This document shows positions 8,728 through 17,770 of a stretch of DNA of 64,000 bases, piece by piece (the stretch's first letter is position 1; each line of letters begins with the position of its first letter). The notes beneath the pieces were generated by a model. The model ran no database searches. It saw only the letters and a program-made list of their open reading frames with translations, and was not told the DNA's origin. The translations under genes and the position numbers were made by a program. This DNA comes from Herbidospora sakaeratensis (GTDB taxonomy: Bacteria; Actinomycetota; Actinomycetes; Streptosporangiales; Streptosporangiaceae), in assembly GCF_001570525.1 (NCBI RefSeq), contig NZ_BBXC01000017.1, forward strand, positions 134,074 to 198,073. Reading direction: 5' to 3'.

Positions 8728-9351
8728 ATGGTCGGGGTCCCGCTCGCTCGCCGCTCGAAACGCCGCGCGCACCGAATACCGCACCGGCTCGAAGCGGTGG
8801 TCGACTACGCCCGGCTGGGCTGGGCGAGCTGTCTGGGAGCTCATCCGCTGCGCGAGGGGCAGCGGGCGTGCTCGTGTGACCGTGTGGGTTGTCCGGATCC
8901 GGGCGCCCATCCGCTCTCGCCCGCGTGGCGCATGCAGGCCACCACCGACACGGCCCAGCTCACCCGGTGGTGGGAGCAGGAGCCAGAGGCGAATGTGATT
9001 CTGCCCACCGGACGCGTATTCGACGTGTTCGACGTCCCGGCGGAGCTCGGGATGTCCGCCCTGACCACGCTGGAGTCCCCAGGCCCGGTTGCCGCGAGCG
9101 GCGACCGGGTTCTCTTTTTCGTGGCCACGCGCGGCAACCCCGAAGACGAGGACGAGTGGTGGACGTCGTCCATCGACCACGCGCCCGAGACGATCGAGTC
9201 GAATCCGGGGCTGCGCTGGCACTGCCGTGACTCCTACGTCATGGCGCCGCCGTCGTCGCTGGTCGGTGGGGGGACCGTGCGGTGGCTCCGGCCGCCCGAC
9301 GGGCGTCCGCTGCCCGATCCGCTGCGCGTGCTGGACGTGCTCGCCGACTAG
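8728..9351 (+). CDS. Bifunctional DNA primase/polymerase N-terminal domain (prim-pol-like) protein
   Basis: A 207-residue protein. [21 protein letters not shown], then [32 protein letters not shown] and the C-terminal [16 protein letters not shown] follow the order seen in stand-alone prim-pol (PF09250) proteins of actinobacteria, where the substrate-binding His and the VFDVFDVP acidic strand are landmarks. The expected catalytic D-x-D is represented by DVFDV; whether it is active is not certain. ATG 8728 is chosen because GGGGAGGAAC lies 9 nt upstream; a GTG at 8707 is inside the leader. It sits between hemB and hemL; no functional link to heme is known. Confidence 0.75.
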   Translation: MVGVPLARRSKRRAHRIPHRLEAVVDYARLGWASCLGAHPLREGQRACSCDRVGCPDPGAHPLSPAWRMQATTDTAQLTRWWEQEPEANVILPTGRVFDVFDVPAELGMSALTTLESPGPVAASGDRVLFFVATRGNPEDEDEWWTSSIDHAPETIESNPGLRWHCRDSYVMAPPSSLVGGGTVRWLRPPDGRPLPDPLRVLDVLAD

Positions 9352-9362
9352 GCTCGGTGGCC

Positions 9363-10655
9363 GTGAGTCGTACCGATGAATCAGCGGCCCTGTTCGCGCG
9401 GGCCAAGGAGATCGTGCCGGGTGGGGTCAACTCGCCGGTCCGGGCGTTCAACTCGGTGGGGGGCACGCCCCGCTTCATGGCGTCCGGGCAGGGGCCGCAC
9501 ATCACCGACGCCGACGGGAACACCTACGTCGACCTGGTCTGCTCGTGGGGGCCGATGATCCTTGGCCACCGTCACCCGGCGGTGGTCGAGGCGGTCGCCG
9601 AGGCGATGTCGGGCGGGTTCTCCTTCGGCACGGCGACCGAGGGCGAGGTGCTGCTGGCCGAGGAGATCGTCTCCCGGGTCGCGCCGGTCGAGAAGATCCG
9701 CCTGGTCAGCTCGGGCACCGAGGCCACCATGAGCGCCGTACGGCTGGCGCGCGGCTTCACCGGCCGCTCGAAGATCGTCAAGTTCGCCGGCTGCTACCAC
9801 GGCCACGTCGACGCGCTGCTGGCCTCGGCCGGGTCGGGCGTGGTGACGTTCGGCCTGCCCGACACCCCGGGCGTGACCGGCGCGGCGGCGGCCGACACCC
9901 TGGTGTTGCCCTACAACGACCTGGCGGCCGTCGAGGAGGCGTTCACGCTCCACGAGATCGCCGCGGTCATCACCGAGGCGTGCCCGGCCAACATGGGCGT
10001 GGTGCCGCCCGCCGAGGGGTTCAACCGGCGGCTCAAGGAGCTCTGCGCGGCCAACGGCGCGCTGCTCATCGTCGACGAGGTGCTGACCGGCTTCCGGGTC
10101 TCGGCCGCGGGGTGGTACGGCCTCGACCCGGTGGACGCCGACCTGATGACCTTCGGCAAGGTCATGGGCGGCGGGCTGCCCGCCGCCGCGTTCGGCGGAC
10201 GGGCCGACGTGATGGCCCGGCTGGCCCCTGAGGGGCCGGTCTACCAGGCGGGCACCCTGTCGGGTAACCCCCTGGCCTGTGCGGCCGGTCTGGCGACGCT
10301 GCGGAACTGTGACGCCGACGTCTACGCGCGGATCGACGCGGCCGCCCTGGCCCTCGGCGACGCCGTGTCGGGCGCTCTGGCGGCCGAAGGCGTCGCGCAC
10401 CGGCTCCAGCGGGCCGGCAACCTGTTCTCGATCTTCTTCACCGAGGGGCCGGTGACCGACTTCGTGTCGGCGAAGACCCAGAACACGGCCGTGTTCACCG
10501 CGTTCTTCCACGCGATGCTCGACCAGGGCGTCTATCTTCCCCCGTCGGCCTTCGAGGCCTGGTTCCTGTCGTCGGCCCATGACGACGGAGCTCTGTCGAA
10601 GGTCGTCGATGCTCTTCCGGTCGCGGCCAAGGCCGCGGCCCAGGTCGCCGGTTAG
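9363..10655 (+). CDS. hemL: Glutamate-1-semialdehyde 2,1-aminomutase
   Basis: A 430-residue PLP enzyme that converts glutamate-1-semialdehyde to 5-aminolevulinate, the step between HemA and Hem[12 protein letters not shown] is at residues 19-29, [10 protein letters not shown] at 116-125, [12 protein letters not shown] at 234-245, and the PLP lysine is Lys266 in [11 protein letters not shown]. The GTG at 9363 begins the conserved [13 protein letters not shown] segment; sequence upstream is unconserved and belongs to the previous gene. Stop codons of hemL and the small convergent gene overlap. Confidence 0.96.
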   Translation: MSRTDESAALFARAKEIVPGGVNSPVRAFNSVGGTPRFMASGQGPHITDADGNTYVDLVCSWGPMILGHRHPAVVEAVAEAMSGGFSFGTATEGEVLLAEEIVSRVAPVEKIRLVSSGTEATMSAVRLARGFTGRSKIVKFAGCYHGHVDALLASAGSGVVTFGLPDTPGVTGAAAADTLVLPYNDLAAVEEAFTLHEIAAVITEACPANMGVVPPAEGFNRRLKELCAANGALLIVDEVLTGFRVSAAGWYGLDPVDADLMTFGKVMGGGLPAAAFGGRADVMARLAPEGPVYQAGTLSGNPLACAAGLATLRNCDADVYARIDAAALALGDAVSGALAAEGVAHRLQRAGNLFSIFFTEGPVTDFVSAKTQNTAVFTAFFHAMLDQGVYLPPSAFEAWFLSSAHDDGALSKVVDALPVAAKAAAQVAG

Positions 10656-10771
10656 GCGCTCCGGGCGCGGTTCTTGGCGCGCGACTGGCGGGCGTTGGTG
10701 GCCAGGGTCTCCAGGTACGAGACGCGGGCGGTGGCGGACTGCTTCGTGAAGAGGTTGTTGATGATTCGCAT
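10652..10771 (-). CDS. Possible 39-residue basic small protein
   Basis: A short open frame from ATG 10771 encoding 39 residues, beginning [20 protein letters not shown] and ending RAKNRARSA. Codons are almost all G or C in third position from residue 3 on, like neighbouring genes, and the product is predicted helical and very basic. It is divergent from the LysR gene (72 nt between starts) and its stop overlaps the hemL stop. No strong ribosome site is seen. I do not recognise a family; it could be a real small protein or a chance frame. Confidence 0.5.
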   Translation of the reverse strand: MRIINNLFTKQSATARVSYLETLATNARQSRAKNRARSA

Positions 10772-10843
10772 GTCTTCATCATGCAACGCTTAATAGTTGA
10801 GGACAAGCGAGATTTTCTTGGGTGGACCCTTTAGACTGGCTAC

Positions 10844-11764
10844 ATGTTGGACTTGCACCGTCTGAAGGCCCTCCACGCGGTCGCCACCTACGGTTCGGTC
10901 GGCGCGGCGGCCGAAGCGCTCATGGTCACCCCCTCGGCGATCTCCCAGCAGCTCGCGAAGCTGGAGAAGGAGACCGGCGCGGTGCTCGTCGAGCGCAACG
11001 GCCGCGGCGTGAAGCTCACCGACGCCGCCGGGCTGCTCGCCGAGCACGCCGAGAAGATCCTCGCCCTGGTCGAGACGGCCGAGGCCGACTTCGAGGCGCT
11101 GCGCGGGGCGGTGGTCGGGCGGTTGTCGATCGCGGCCTTCCCGACGGCCGCGCGCGGCATCTTCCCGGCCGCGCTGAAGCTGCTCAACGAGCAGCACCCC
11201 GACCTGGGCATGCTGTTCTGGGAGCGCGAGCCCGAACGGCAGATGCGCGAGGTCTCCCGGGGTGAGATCGACCTGGCGGTGCTGCAGGACTGGCTGAACC
11301 GCCCGATGGCCATCCCCGAAGGGCTGTCGCGGGCCGCTCTCCTCGACGACGTCGCCGACATCGCCGTGCCGGCCGACCACCCGCTCGCCGACCGGCGCGA
11401 GATCTCCCTGTCGGAGCTGCCCGACGACCGCTGGATCACCTCGGCGCCGGGCACCGTCTGCCACGACTTCCTGCTGTTCCTGGTGCGCTCGGCCGGCAAG
11501 GAGCCCGACATCGTCTGCATGGCCGACGAGTACCCGACCCAGCTCGCGCTGGTCGCGGGCGGCCACGGCCACGCGCTGATCCCCAGGCTCGGGCGGGGCG
11601 TGCTGCCGGAGGGGGTTCGGGCGATCCCGATCCTGCCCCGGCCGACCCGCCGCATCTACGCCCTGTGGCGTACTGACGCGGCGCGGCGCCCGGCCATCCG
11701 GGCCGCCGTCGACGCGCTGCGTACGGTCTGCGGTCAGTTGGAGACCACACTCGAGCTCGTCTGA
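10844..11764 (+). CDS. LysR-family transcriptional regulator
   Basis: A 306-residue regulator. The N-terminal helix-turn-helix (LHRLKALHAVATYGSVGAAA, then TPSAISQQLAKLEKETG) spans residues 4-60; the effector domain starts near residue 90 (GRLSIAAFPTAARGIFP) and carries ELPDDRWITSAPGT and LALVAGGHGHALIPRLG. The effector is unknown. The start at 10844 lies 6 nt after a TAGACT -10-like hexamer, so the mRNA may be nearly leaderless. Divergent to the 39-residue frame, which may be its target. Confidence 0.92.
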   Translation: MLDLHRLKALHAVATYGSVGAAAEALMVTPSAISQQLAKLEKETGAVLVERNGRGVKLTDAAGLLAEHAEKILALVETAEADFEALRGAVVGRLSIAAFPTAARGIFPAALKLLNEQHPDLGMLFWEREPERQMREVSRGEIDLAVLQDWLNRPMAIPEGLSRAALLDDVADIAVPADHPLADRREISLSELPDDRWITSAPGTVCHDFLLFLVRSAGKEPDIVCMADEYPTQLALVAGGHGHALIPRLGRGVLPEGVRAIPILPRPTRRIYALWRTDAARRPAIRAAVDALRTVCGQLETTLELV

Positions 11765-11821
11765 ACTCTTCGGCTGGCCTGACGCCGTCTCGTCATCTGG
11801 CCCGAGTAGGCTGGCGCCACC

Positions 11822-12445
11822 ATGACTGAGACGACCGTCGTTCACCTGTTGCGCCATGGTGAGGTCTACAACCCGGGCGGGGTCCTCTACGGCAGGCTGC
11901 CCGGCTTCCACCTGTCGGACAACGGCCGGGCGATGGCCGACATGGTGGCCAAGTCGATCGCCAGCCGCGACATCGTGACCCTGTGGAGCTCGCCGATGGA
12001 GCGCGCCCAGGAGACCGCCGCCCCCTCCGCCGAGGCGCTCAAGCTCCCCGTCGTCCTCGACGAGCGGCTGACCGAGGCCATGAACGTCTTCGAGGGCAAG
12101 CCGGTCGCCGGCGACAACCGCGCCTTCTTCCGCGACCCCCGCAACTTCTGGCACTTCCGCGACCCGCGCCGCCCCTCGTGGGGCGAGGCCTACCGCGACG
12201 TCGTGGCCCGCATGAAGTCGGTGATCGACGACGCCCGCGCCGAGTCGCGCGGCCACGAGGCCCTGCTGGTCTCCCACCAGCTGCCGATCTGGATCATCCG
12301 CCTGGCCGCCGAGAGCAAACGCCTCTGGCACGACCCCCGCCGCCGCCAGGCCAGCCTGTGCAGCCTGACGACCTTCACCTTCGACGGCGACCGCCTCATC
12401 AGCGTCGGCTACAGCGAACCCGCCGCGGCGCTGCTCAAGAGCTAG
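11822..12445 (+). CDS. Histidine phosphatase family protein (phosphoglycerate mutase-like)
   Basis: A 207-residue protein with the RHG motif HLLRHGEVYNPGG (residues 8-20), catalytic His11, the SSPMERAQETA segment (56-66) and the second histidine in LLVSHQLPIW. It is a phosphatase or mutase acting on an unknown phosphorylated metabolite. Actinobacteria commonly keep it just ahead of the ResA-CcdA-ResB-CcsB genes, as here. A TAGGCT hexamer at 11807 places the transcript start within a few nt of the ATG. Confidence 0.9.
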   Translation: MTETTVVHLLRHGEVYNPGGVLYGRLPGFHLSDNGRAMADMVAKSIASRDIVTLWSSPMERAQETAAPSAEALKLPVVLDERLTEAMNVFEGKPVAGDNRAFFRDPRNFWHFRDPRRPSWGEAYRDVVARMKSVIDDARAESRGHEALLVSHQLPIWIIRLAAESKRLWHDPRRRQASLCSLTTFTFDGDRLISVGYSEPAAALLKS

Positions 12446-12448
12446 TTC

Positions 12449-12868
12449 TCACCAGAGCGAGAAGAAGCTGCGCAGCGGGTGGGGATGGTAGGAGTCGTAC
12501 AGCGCGAAGTTGATGAAGGGCGCCGAGGCGACTCCGAGCCGGGCGAACGAGCGGTTGAGCTCGGTCGTCTTCCGCAGGTAGGAGGCGCCGGGGTCGCGGC
12601 GGGCGAGCACCTTGGCGACCAGGGATGCCGCGCCCGCCAGGATCGTGCCGGTGACGAGCACGTCCTTCGACGCCACCATGATCTCCGCGTCCTTCTCCAG
12701 CGGCCTGCTGTGCAACGTTCTCCGCTCGGTCAGCCATCCGGTCGCGATGGCGGCGTTGACGAGCAGGTCGTAGAAGGGGGCGCGGGCGGGTCTGCTGAAC
12801 GCGGCCGCCGCCAGGCCCAGGCGGCCGATCGACACGGCCGTCATCTGCATCATCGTCATGATCGTCAC
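12449..12868 (-). CDS. Hypothetical membrane-associated protein, paralog of the next gene
   Basis: A 139-residue protein I do not recognise. It shares a spaced pattern with the upstream protein (12879-13379): GWLTERRTLHSR against GWLIEQHTLRTQ, LNRSFARLGVASAPFINFAL against LNRVFAGGAIAFTPRVNFNI, and a matching HPHPLRSFF/RPGTIFRLF end. Two moderately hydrophobic helices are likely (residues 70-90 and 108-125). The GTG at 12868 has GAGG 8 nt upstream and starts 10 nt after the previous stop, so the pair is one transcript. Confidence 0.75.
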   Translation of the reverse strand: MTIMTMMQMTAVSIGRLGLAAAAFSRPARAPFYDLLVNAAIATGWLTERRTLHSRPLEKDAEIMVASKDVLVTGTILAGAASLVAKVLARRDPGASYLRKTTELNRSFARLGVASAPFINFALYDSYHPHPLRSFFSLW

Positions 12869-12878
12869 CGCCGATTCC

Positions 12879-13379
12879 TCAGGTGAACAGCCGGAAGATC
12901 GTTCCGGGCCGGTAGGAGCGCAGGATGTTGAAGTTCACGCGCGGGGTGAACGCGATCGCGCCGCCCGCGAAGACGCGGTTCAGCCGCCTCATCAGCGTGT
13001 ACCAGCGGTAGTAGCGCCTCCCTTGGGGCGAGGCGTCGGGCGTGAGGTGACCCTCGTCGTCCAGCGGCAAACCCTTGGGGAACTCGCGCTGGAGGAGTTC
13101 GGCCGTGGCGATGGTGGCGATGTTGGTGACCGCTGATCCCACGACGGCGAGGTCCTTCAGCCTGACGGCGGCGTCGGTCGCGTGATCGAGGTGGCGCTGG
13201 GTCCGGAGGGTGTGCTGCTCGATCAGCCATCCCCCGGTGAGCATCGTGTTCGCCACGACGTCGTACCTGCTCCACAACCGTCCGGCGCCGTCGGTTTCCG
13301 GTGGTTGCGGACTGCCGACGAGAGCGGCGGCGGCGCCGAGTTGGTGGACGGATGCCGCGGAAGTGGTGAGCAGACTCAT
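12879..13379 (-). CDS. Hypothetical membrane-associated protein, paralog of the following gene
   Basis: A 166-residue protein of unknown function, first gene of a two-gene unit. Predicted hydrophobic segments lie near residues 7-22, 78-93 and 135-150. A central loop (LLQREFPKGLPLDDEGHL) is absent from the shorter paralog. The shared pattern (GWLIEQHTL, VRLKDLAVVGSAVTNIATI, LNRVFAGG) shows that one arose from the other by tandem duplication. Convergent with the histidine phosphatase unit and divergent from the cytochrome c maturation genes. Confidence 0.75.
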   Translation of the reverse strand: MSLLTTSAASVHQLGAAAALVGSPQPPETDGAGRLWSRYDVVANTMLTGGWLIEQHTLRTQRHLDHATDAAVRLKDLAVVGSAVTNIATIATAELLQREFPKGLPLDDEGHLTPDASPQGRRYYRWYTLMRRLNRVFAGGAIAFTPRVNFNILRSYRPGTIFRLFT

Positions 13380-13580
13380 TGGTGACCCCCGTGTGGATGC
13401 GGCTCACAGGGCTTCCCACGGCGAGCCGTGAACGTGACGGGCTCTTCTTGCGCTCTTTGTCAACTCTGCGACCTGGGATTTCTCGTGTCAAGCGAGCGCC
13501 TGGCCGCCCGGACCGACCACTGGCCGGGTGGGTCGATACTATGTTTGCTCTACCGGTTGTAGTTCAAGGAGATCTCCTCC

Positions 13581-14159
13581 ATGTCCCCCTTCTCGCGTGC
13601 TCTCCTCGCCGTATGCTCGGCGCTGGTCCTGACCGGATGCGCCGGGAACGTCGGAGGGTCGGGGCAGCCGGAGTCCGATGACACCCGGTTCGTCGCCGGC
13701 GACGGCAAGGTCCAGGTGTTCGAGGCCGGTGACCGCAAGCCCGCTCCCGTCGTCGAGGGGCAGACCCTTGAGGGCACGGCCACGAAGATGGCCGCCGGCA
13801 AGGTCACGGTGATCAATTTCTGGGCCTCGTGGTGCGCGCCGTGCCGGGCCGAAGGGCCGACGCTCAAGGACGTCGCCGCCCGCACCAAGGCCGACGGCGT
13901 CGACTTCCTGGGCATCAACTTCAAGGACCAGAAGGCCGCCGCCACCGCCTACGACGCGCAGCTCACGCCGGGCTACCCGAGCATCCACGACCAGAGCGGC
14001 AAGGTGCTGCTCGGCTTCTCCGGCACGGTCCCGCCCGCCGCCATCCCCTCGACGCTCATCATCGACCGGGAGGGGCGGATCGCGGCCCGCGCCCTGGGGG
14101 CCGTGAAGTACCAGGCTCTCCTCGACGCCGTGACCAAGGTCTCCAGTGAATCTCGCTGA
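13581..14159 (+). CDS. resA: TlpA/ResA-like thioredoxin lipoprotein
   Basis: A 192-residue exported thiol-disulfide protein. The signal peptide ends in the lipobox LTGC (Cys20), so it is a lipoprotein facing outward. The redox site is WASWCAPCRAE (Cys85 and Cys88), followed by FLGINFKD and the cis-Pro region VPPAAIPSTLIIDREG. It keeps the CxxCH thiols of apocytochrome c reduced before heme attachment. AAGGAGAT lies 8 nt before the ATG. First gene of the tlpA-ccdA-resB-ccsB operon; its end overlaps ccdA by 14 nt. Confidence 0.93.
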   Translation: MSPFSRALLAVCSALVLTGCAGNVGGSGQPESDDTRFVAGDGKVQVFEAGDRKPAPVVEGQTLEGTATKMAAGKVTVINFWASWCAPCRAEGPTLKDVAARTKADGVDFLGINFKDQKAAATAYDAQLTPGYPSIHDQSGKVLLGFSGTVPPAAIPSTLIIDREGRIAARALGAVKYQALLDAVTKVSSESR

Positions 14160-14874
14160 CACCGTCGCCTCCGGGTCGCTGCTGGTCGCGCTGCCGATCG
14201 CGCTGCTCGCGGGCCTGGTGTCGTTCCTGTCGCCCTGCGTGTTGCCGCTGGTGCCGGGCTATCTGTCGTACGTGACCGGCATGAGCGCCGACCCCAAGCG
14301 GGGGCGGCTGGTGCTGGGCTCGGCATTGTTCGTGCTCGGGTTCGCCCTCGTCTTCGTGCTGGGCGGCGCGTTGTTCGGCGGGCTCGGGGCGGCGATGCTC
14401 GGCAACGCCGAGGTGATCACGCGGGTGCTGGGCGTGGTCACGATCGTGATGGGGCTGGCCTTCATCGGCATCATCCCCGGCATGCAGCGCGACTTCCGCA
14501 TCCACAAGGCGCCGGCGGCCGGGCTCGCCGGGGCGCCGCTGCTGGGTATCGTGTTCGGGCTCGGCTGGACGCCGTGCATCGGCCCCACGCTGGCCGTCGT
14601 GCTGACCCTCTCGGTCGATCAGGGCAGCGCCGCCAGGGGCGCGCTGCTCGCGTTCGGCTACGCACTCGGGCTCGGGCTGCCGTTCGTGGCGGCCGGGCTC
14701 GCCTACCGCAAGGCGCTCCACACGTTCCGCGCGGTGCGCCGACACACCCAGCTCATCACGCGGATCGGAGGAGCCATGCTGGTCGCCGTCGGGCTGCTGC
14801 TGGTCACCGGTCTGTGGGGTGAGCTCATCGCCGGTCTCCAGGTGTGGATCGGCGGATTCGAGCCGGTGATATGA
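14146..14874 (+). CDS. ccdA: Cytochrome c biogenesis transmembrane protein CcdA
   Basis: A 242-residue, six-helix membrane protein. The two redox cysteines sit in SFLSPCVLPLVPGYLS (about residue 29) and GWTPCIGPTLA (about residue 144), both typical of CcdA. It carries electrons from cytoplasmic thioredoxin across the membrane to the TlpA/ResA lipoprotein. The GTG at 14146 lies inside the end of the previous gene and the stop overlaps the resB ATG, so the three genes are translationally coupled. Confidence 0.95.
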   Translation: MNLADTVASGSLLVALPIALLAGLVSFLSPCVLPLVPGYLSYVTGMSADPKRGRLVLGSALFVLGFALVFVLGGALFGGLGAAMLGNAEVITRVLGVVTIVMGLAFIGIIPGMQRDFRIHKAPAAGLAGAPLLGIVFGLGWTPCIGPTLAVVLTLSVDQGSAARGALLAFGYALGLGLPFVAAGLAYRKALHTFRAVRRHTQLITRIGGAMLVAVGLLLVTGLWGELIAGLQVWIGGFEPVI

Positions 14875-16418
14875 CACTGACCGACGAAGAGAAGACGACC
14901 GGCAACGGCCCCGCGGGGCTGGGCGTGGTCGGCTGGCTGCGCTGGGGCTGGCGGGTGCTCACCTCGATGCGCACCGCCCTCATCCTGCTGTTCCTGCTGG
15001 CCCTGGCCTCGGTGCCCGGGTCGCTCTACCCGCAGCGCGGGGTCGATCCGGGCGCGGTCGCCCGCTACTTCCAGAACGATCCCACCAAGGCCGAGTGGCT
15101 CGACCGGTTCTCGCTGTTCGACGTCTTCACCTCGCCCTGGTTCGCGGCGATCTACCTGCTGCTGTTCCTGTCGCTGATCGGCTGCGTGCTGCCGCGCACG
15201 ATGGTGCACCTGAAGGAGATGCGGCGTACGCCGCCGCCCGCGCCGCGCAACCTGTCGCGGCTGCCGCACCACGCCGACATCGAAGGCGACCTCGCCTCGG
15301 CCGAGGCCTACCTGCGGTCGAAGCGCTGGCGGGTGGTCACCGGCGACGGCTGGGTGTCGGCCGAGAAGGGGCACCTGCGCGAGACCGGCAACCTGCTCTT
15401 CCACGTCGCGCTGCTCGTGCTGCTGGTCGCCGTCGGGGTGGGCGGGCTGTTCGGCTACCGGGGCAACGTGCTCGTGGTCGAGGGCGACGGGTTCGCGAAC
15501 ACGGTGGCGGCCTACGACCGTTATCTGCCCGGGTCGCAGGTGTCGCCCGAGGACCTGCAGCCGTTCTCGTTCACGCTCAAGGACTTCCAGGCGAGCTACA
15601 TCGGGCCCGGCCACGAGAAGCAGGGCCAGCCGCTCGACTACTTCGCCAAGCTCACCGTGCAGGACTCGCCGAGCTCGCCGGAGCGCGAGTTCACCCTCCG
15701 GGTCAACGAGCCGCTCGACGCCGACGGCGCGCTGACGTACCTGATCGGGCACGGCTACGCCCCCACGTTCCGGATCACCGGCGGCGACGGGAAGGTCGCC
15801 TTCGAGGGCGCGGTGCCGTGCCTGGTGAACGACACCTCGACCTACGAGTCGGAATGCGTCATCAAGGTGCCCGACGCGGCCCCCGACCAGCTGGCCTTCC
15901 TGGGCCGGTTCCTGCCCTCCACGGTGCCGAACGGCGCCGAGTGGTTGTCGGTCTTCCCGGGCGCGGTCAACCCGACCGTGCAGATCTGGCCGTTCAAGGG
16001 CGACCTGGGGCTCGACGCGGGAACCCCTCAGTCGGTGTACGACCTGAGCGGCCACCAGAACCTCAAGCCGCTCGGCCAGATGACCGCCTCGCCGAAGCCG
16101 ATGGCCGTCGGCGAGGCCGTCGACCTGCCCGACGCGGCGGGGAAGATCGAGTTCACCGGTGTGAAGGAGTGGATCACCCTCCAGACCACCTACGACCCGG
16201 GCCGTTTCCCGGCCCTGCTCGCCTCCGGCGCCGCCATCCTCGGCCTGCTGCTGTCCCTGCTCATCCACCGCCGCCGCGTATGGGTGCGGGTAAGGGACGG
16301 AGGGGTCACGGTGGGAGGATTGACGCGCACCGAGGGCGGAGACTTCGGCGAGGAGTTCGCCGAGCTGACGAAAGCCCTGGAACACCACGCTCGCGCAGAG
16401 GTGAAGGATGTCTCCTGA
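14871..16418 (+). CDS. resB: Cytochrome c biogenesis protein ResB (Ccs1)
   Basis: A 515-residue membrane protein. Helices lie near residues 23-45 (MRTALILLFLLALASVPGSL), 88-107, 170-195 and 445-465, with a large extracytoplasmic domain (about 200-440) between the third and fourth, the ResB layout. PGSLYPQRGVDPGAV is the conserved first loop. With CcsB it forms the system II heme exporter and ligase. ATG overlaps the ccdA stop; its end overlaps ccsB by 11 nt. Confidence 0.94.
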   Translation: MTLTDEEKTTGNGPAGLGVVGWLRWGWRVLTSMRTALILLFLLALASVPGSLYPQRGVDPGAVARYFQNDPTKAEWLDRFSLFDVFTSPWFAAIYLLLFLSLIGCVLPRTMVHLKEMRRTPPPAPRNLSRLPHHADIEGDLASAEAYLRSKRWRVVTGDGWVSAEKGHLRETGNLLFHVALLVLLVAVGVGGLFGYRGNVLVVEGDGFANTVAAYDRYLPGSQVSPEDLQPFSFTLKDFQASYIGPGHEKQGQPLDYFAKLTVQDSPSSPEREFTLRVNEPLDADGALTYLIGHGYAPTFRITGGDGKVAFEGAVPCLVNDTSTYESECVIKVPDAAPDQLAFLGRFLPSTVPNGAEWLSVFPGAVNPTVQIWPFKGDLGLDAGTPQSVYDLSGHQNLKPLGQMTASPKPMAVGEAVDLPDAAGKIEFTGVKEWITLQTTYDPGRFPALLASGAAILGLLLSLLIHRRRVWVRVRDGGVTVGGLTRTEGGDFGEEFAELTKALEHHARAEVKDVS

Positions 16419-17331
16419 TCGTTTGGCCACGTTGAGCGACCAGCTCGTGCTGGCCGCCATTCTCCTCTACCTGGCCGCGATGATCGGCTACGCCCTGGAG
16501 CTGGCCTTCGGCCGGGTCACCGAGACGGTCAGGGAGCGCCGTCTGGCGACCGTCGGCGGCCCGTCCGACGACCTGCCCGAGCCCGAGCCCGCGCCGGAAC
16601 CCGCGTCGTGGGCCCCCAAGGCGGGCCTGGTCGGCACCGGCGCCATGTGGCTCGGCTGGGCCGCCAACGTGGGCGCGACGCTCACGCGCGGCCTGGCGGT
16701 CGACCGCTGGCCGTGGGGCAACATGTACGAGTTCGTCGTCGCCATGCTGCTCGCGGCCGTGACGGTGTTCCTGCTGCTGCAGGTGCGCTATCCGGTGCGG
16801 TTCCTCGGCGCGTTCGTCGGCGTGGTCGCCGCGATCGGCCTCGGCTTCGCGGTCCGCGTCCTCTACACGCAGGCCGGCCCGGTCGTGCCCGCGCTCGACT
16901 CGTACTGGGTGGCCATCCACGTCACCGCCGCCGTCGCGGCCAGCGGCCTGTTCATCGTCGGCGCGGCCGCCGCGGGGCTGTTCCTGGTGCGCAAGGAGGG
17001 CCCGTCGCGGCTGCCGTCGCGGGCCGACCTCGAACGCGTCGCCCACCGGGTCATCGTCATCGCGTTCCCGGTCTGGACGTTCGCCGTCATCTCGGGCGCG
17101 CTCTGGGCCGACAAGGCGTGGGGCCGCTACTGGGGCTGGGACCCGAAGGAGGTCTGGGCGTTCATCACCTGGGTGGCCTACGCCGCCTACCTGCACGCCC
17201 GCGCGACCGCCGGCTGGAAGGGCAAGGCCGCGATGATCGTCTCGCTGATCGCGTTCGCCTGCCTGATGTTCAACCTGGTCGGGGTGAACATCTTCATCGG
17301 CGGCCTGCACTCCTACGCCGACGTGAAGTAA
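16408..17331 (+). CDS. ccsB: Cytochrome c biogenesis protein CcsB (CcsA/ResC type)
   Basis: A 307-residue protein with about eight membrane helices. The tryptophan-rich WWD motif is read as WGRYWGWDPKEVWAFITW (residues 235-252), which binds heme on the outer face; conserved histidines occur in YWVAIHVTAAVA and at the C-terminus (GGLHSYADVK). Together with ResB it moves heme outward and attaches it to apocytochrome c. A Pro/Glu-rich cytoplasmic loop follows helix 1. Last gene of the operon. Confidence 0.95.
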   Translation: MSPDRLATLSDQLVLAAILLYLAAMIGYALELAFGRVTETVRERRLATVGGPSDDLPEPEPAPEPASWAPKAGLVGTGAMWLGWAANVGATLTRGLAVDRWPWGNMYEFVVAMLLAAVTVFLLLQVRYPVRFLGAFVGVVAAIGLGFAVRVLYTQAGPVVPALDSYWVAIHVTAAVAASGLFIVGAAAAGLFLVRKEGPSRLPSRADLERVAHRVIVIAFPVWTFAVISGALWADKAWGRYWGWDPKEVWAFITWVAYAAYLHARATAGWKGKAAMIVSLIAFACLMFNLVGVNIFIGGLHSYADVK

Positions 17332-17338
17332 CCGCCGG

Positions 17339-17635
17339 TCAGTCCTCTTCGCGCAGCTTGCGCTCCAGGCTGCGCAGGAAGTCGGGGTCGTCGTCGGGAC
17401 CCCTCGGCGCCTCGGGAGGCGGTGAGGGGAGCAGGTTCTGCCCGGGGGTGATCGGCTCGGGCACCGGTCGCCCGGCGAGCAGCCACAACACGCCGCCCAT
17501 CGCCGGAATCATCACGACCAGAACCCACGCGGCCTTGGGGAGGGTCCGCACGATCTCCGGGGGAGTGGTGATGACGTCGAAGAGGCAGTAGAGCCAGAAG
17601 GCCAGCAGCGCCAGCCCGACAACCACGTTCGCCAT
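17339..17635 (-). CDS. PLDc_N domain small membrane protein
   Basis: A 98-residue protein with two helices (residues 3-20 and 36-55) and the PLDc_N pattern LALLAFWLYCLFDVITTP ... KAAWVLVVMIPAMGGVLWLL. The cytoplasmic tail is Pro- and acid-rich and ends in a charged helix. Function unknown; such proteins resemble the N-terminal membrane part of cardiolipin synthases without the catalytic domain. Start at 17635 or an in-frame ATG at 17653. Convergent with ccsB. Confidence 0.85.
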   Translation of the reverse strand: MANVVVGLALLAFWLYCLFDVITTPPEIVRTLPKAAWVLVVMIPAMGGVLWLLAGRPVPEPITPGQNLLPSPPPEAPRGPDDDPDFLRSLERKLREED

Positions 17636-17770
17636 TCCAACACGGTATGCCATCCCATGGCCTGATCGTGTTGCGTCTTGCATAGCGACCGACGAAGCGG
17701 GATGACTCGGACCAGACGGGCATCGTACGCTGCATCGGTACAGCACCTTGCCGACGCAAAGAGAGGTGCG

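Noticed and set aside
14703-16460. 585-codon minus-strand frame opposite resB
   Set aside because: Antisense shadow; resB, ccdA and ccsB are complete and overlap tightly on the plus strand.
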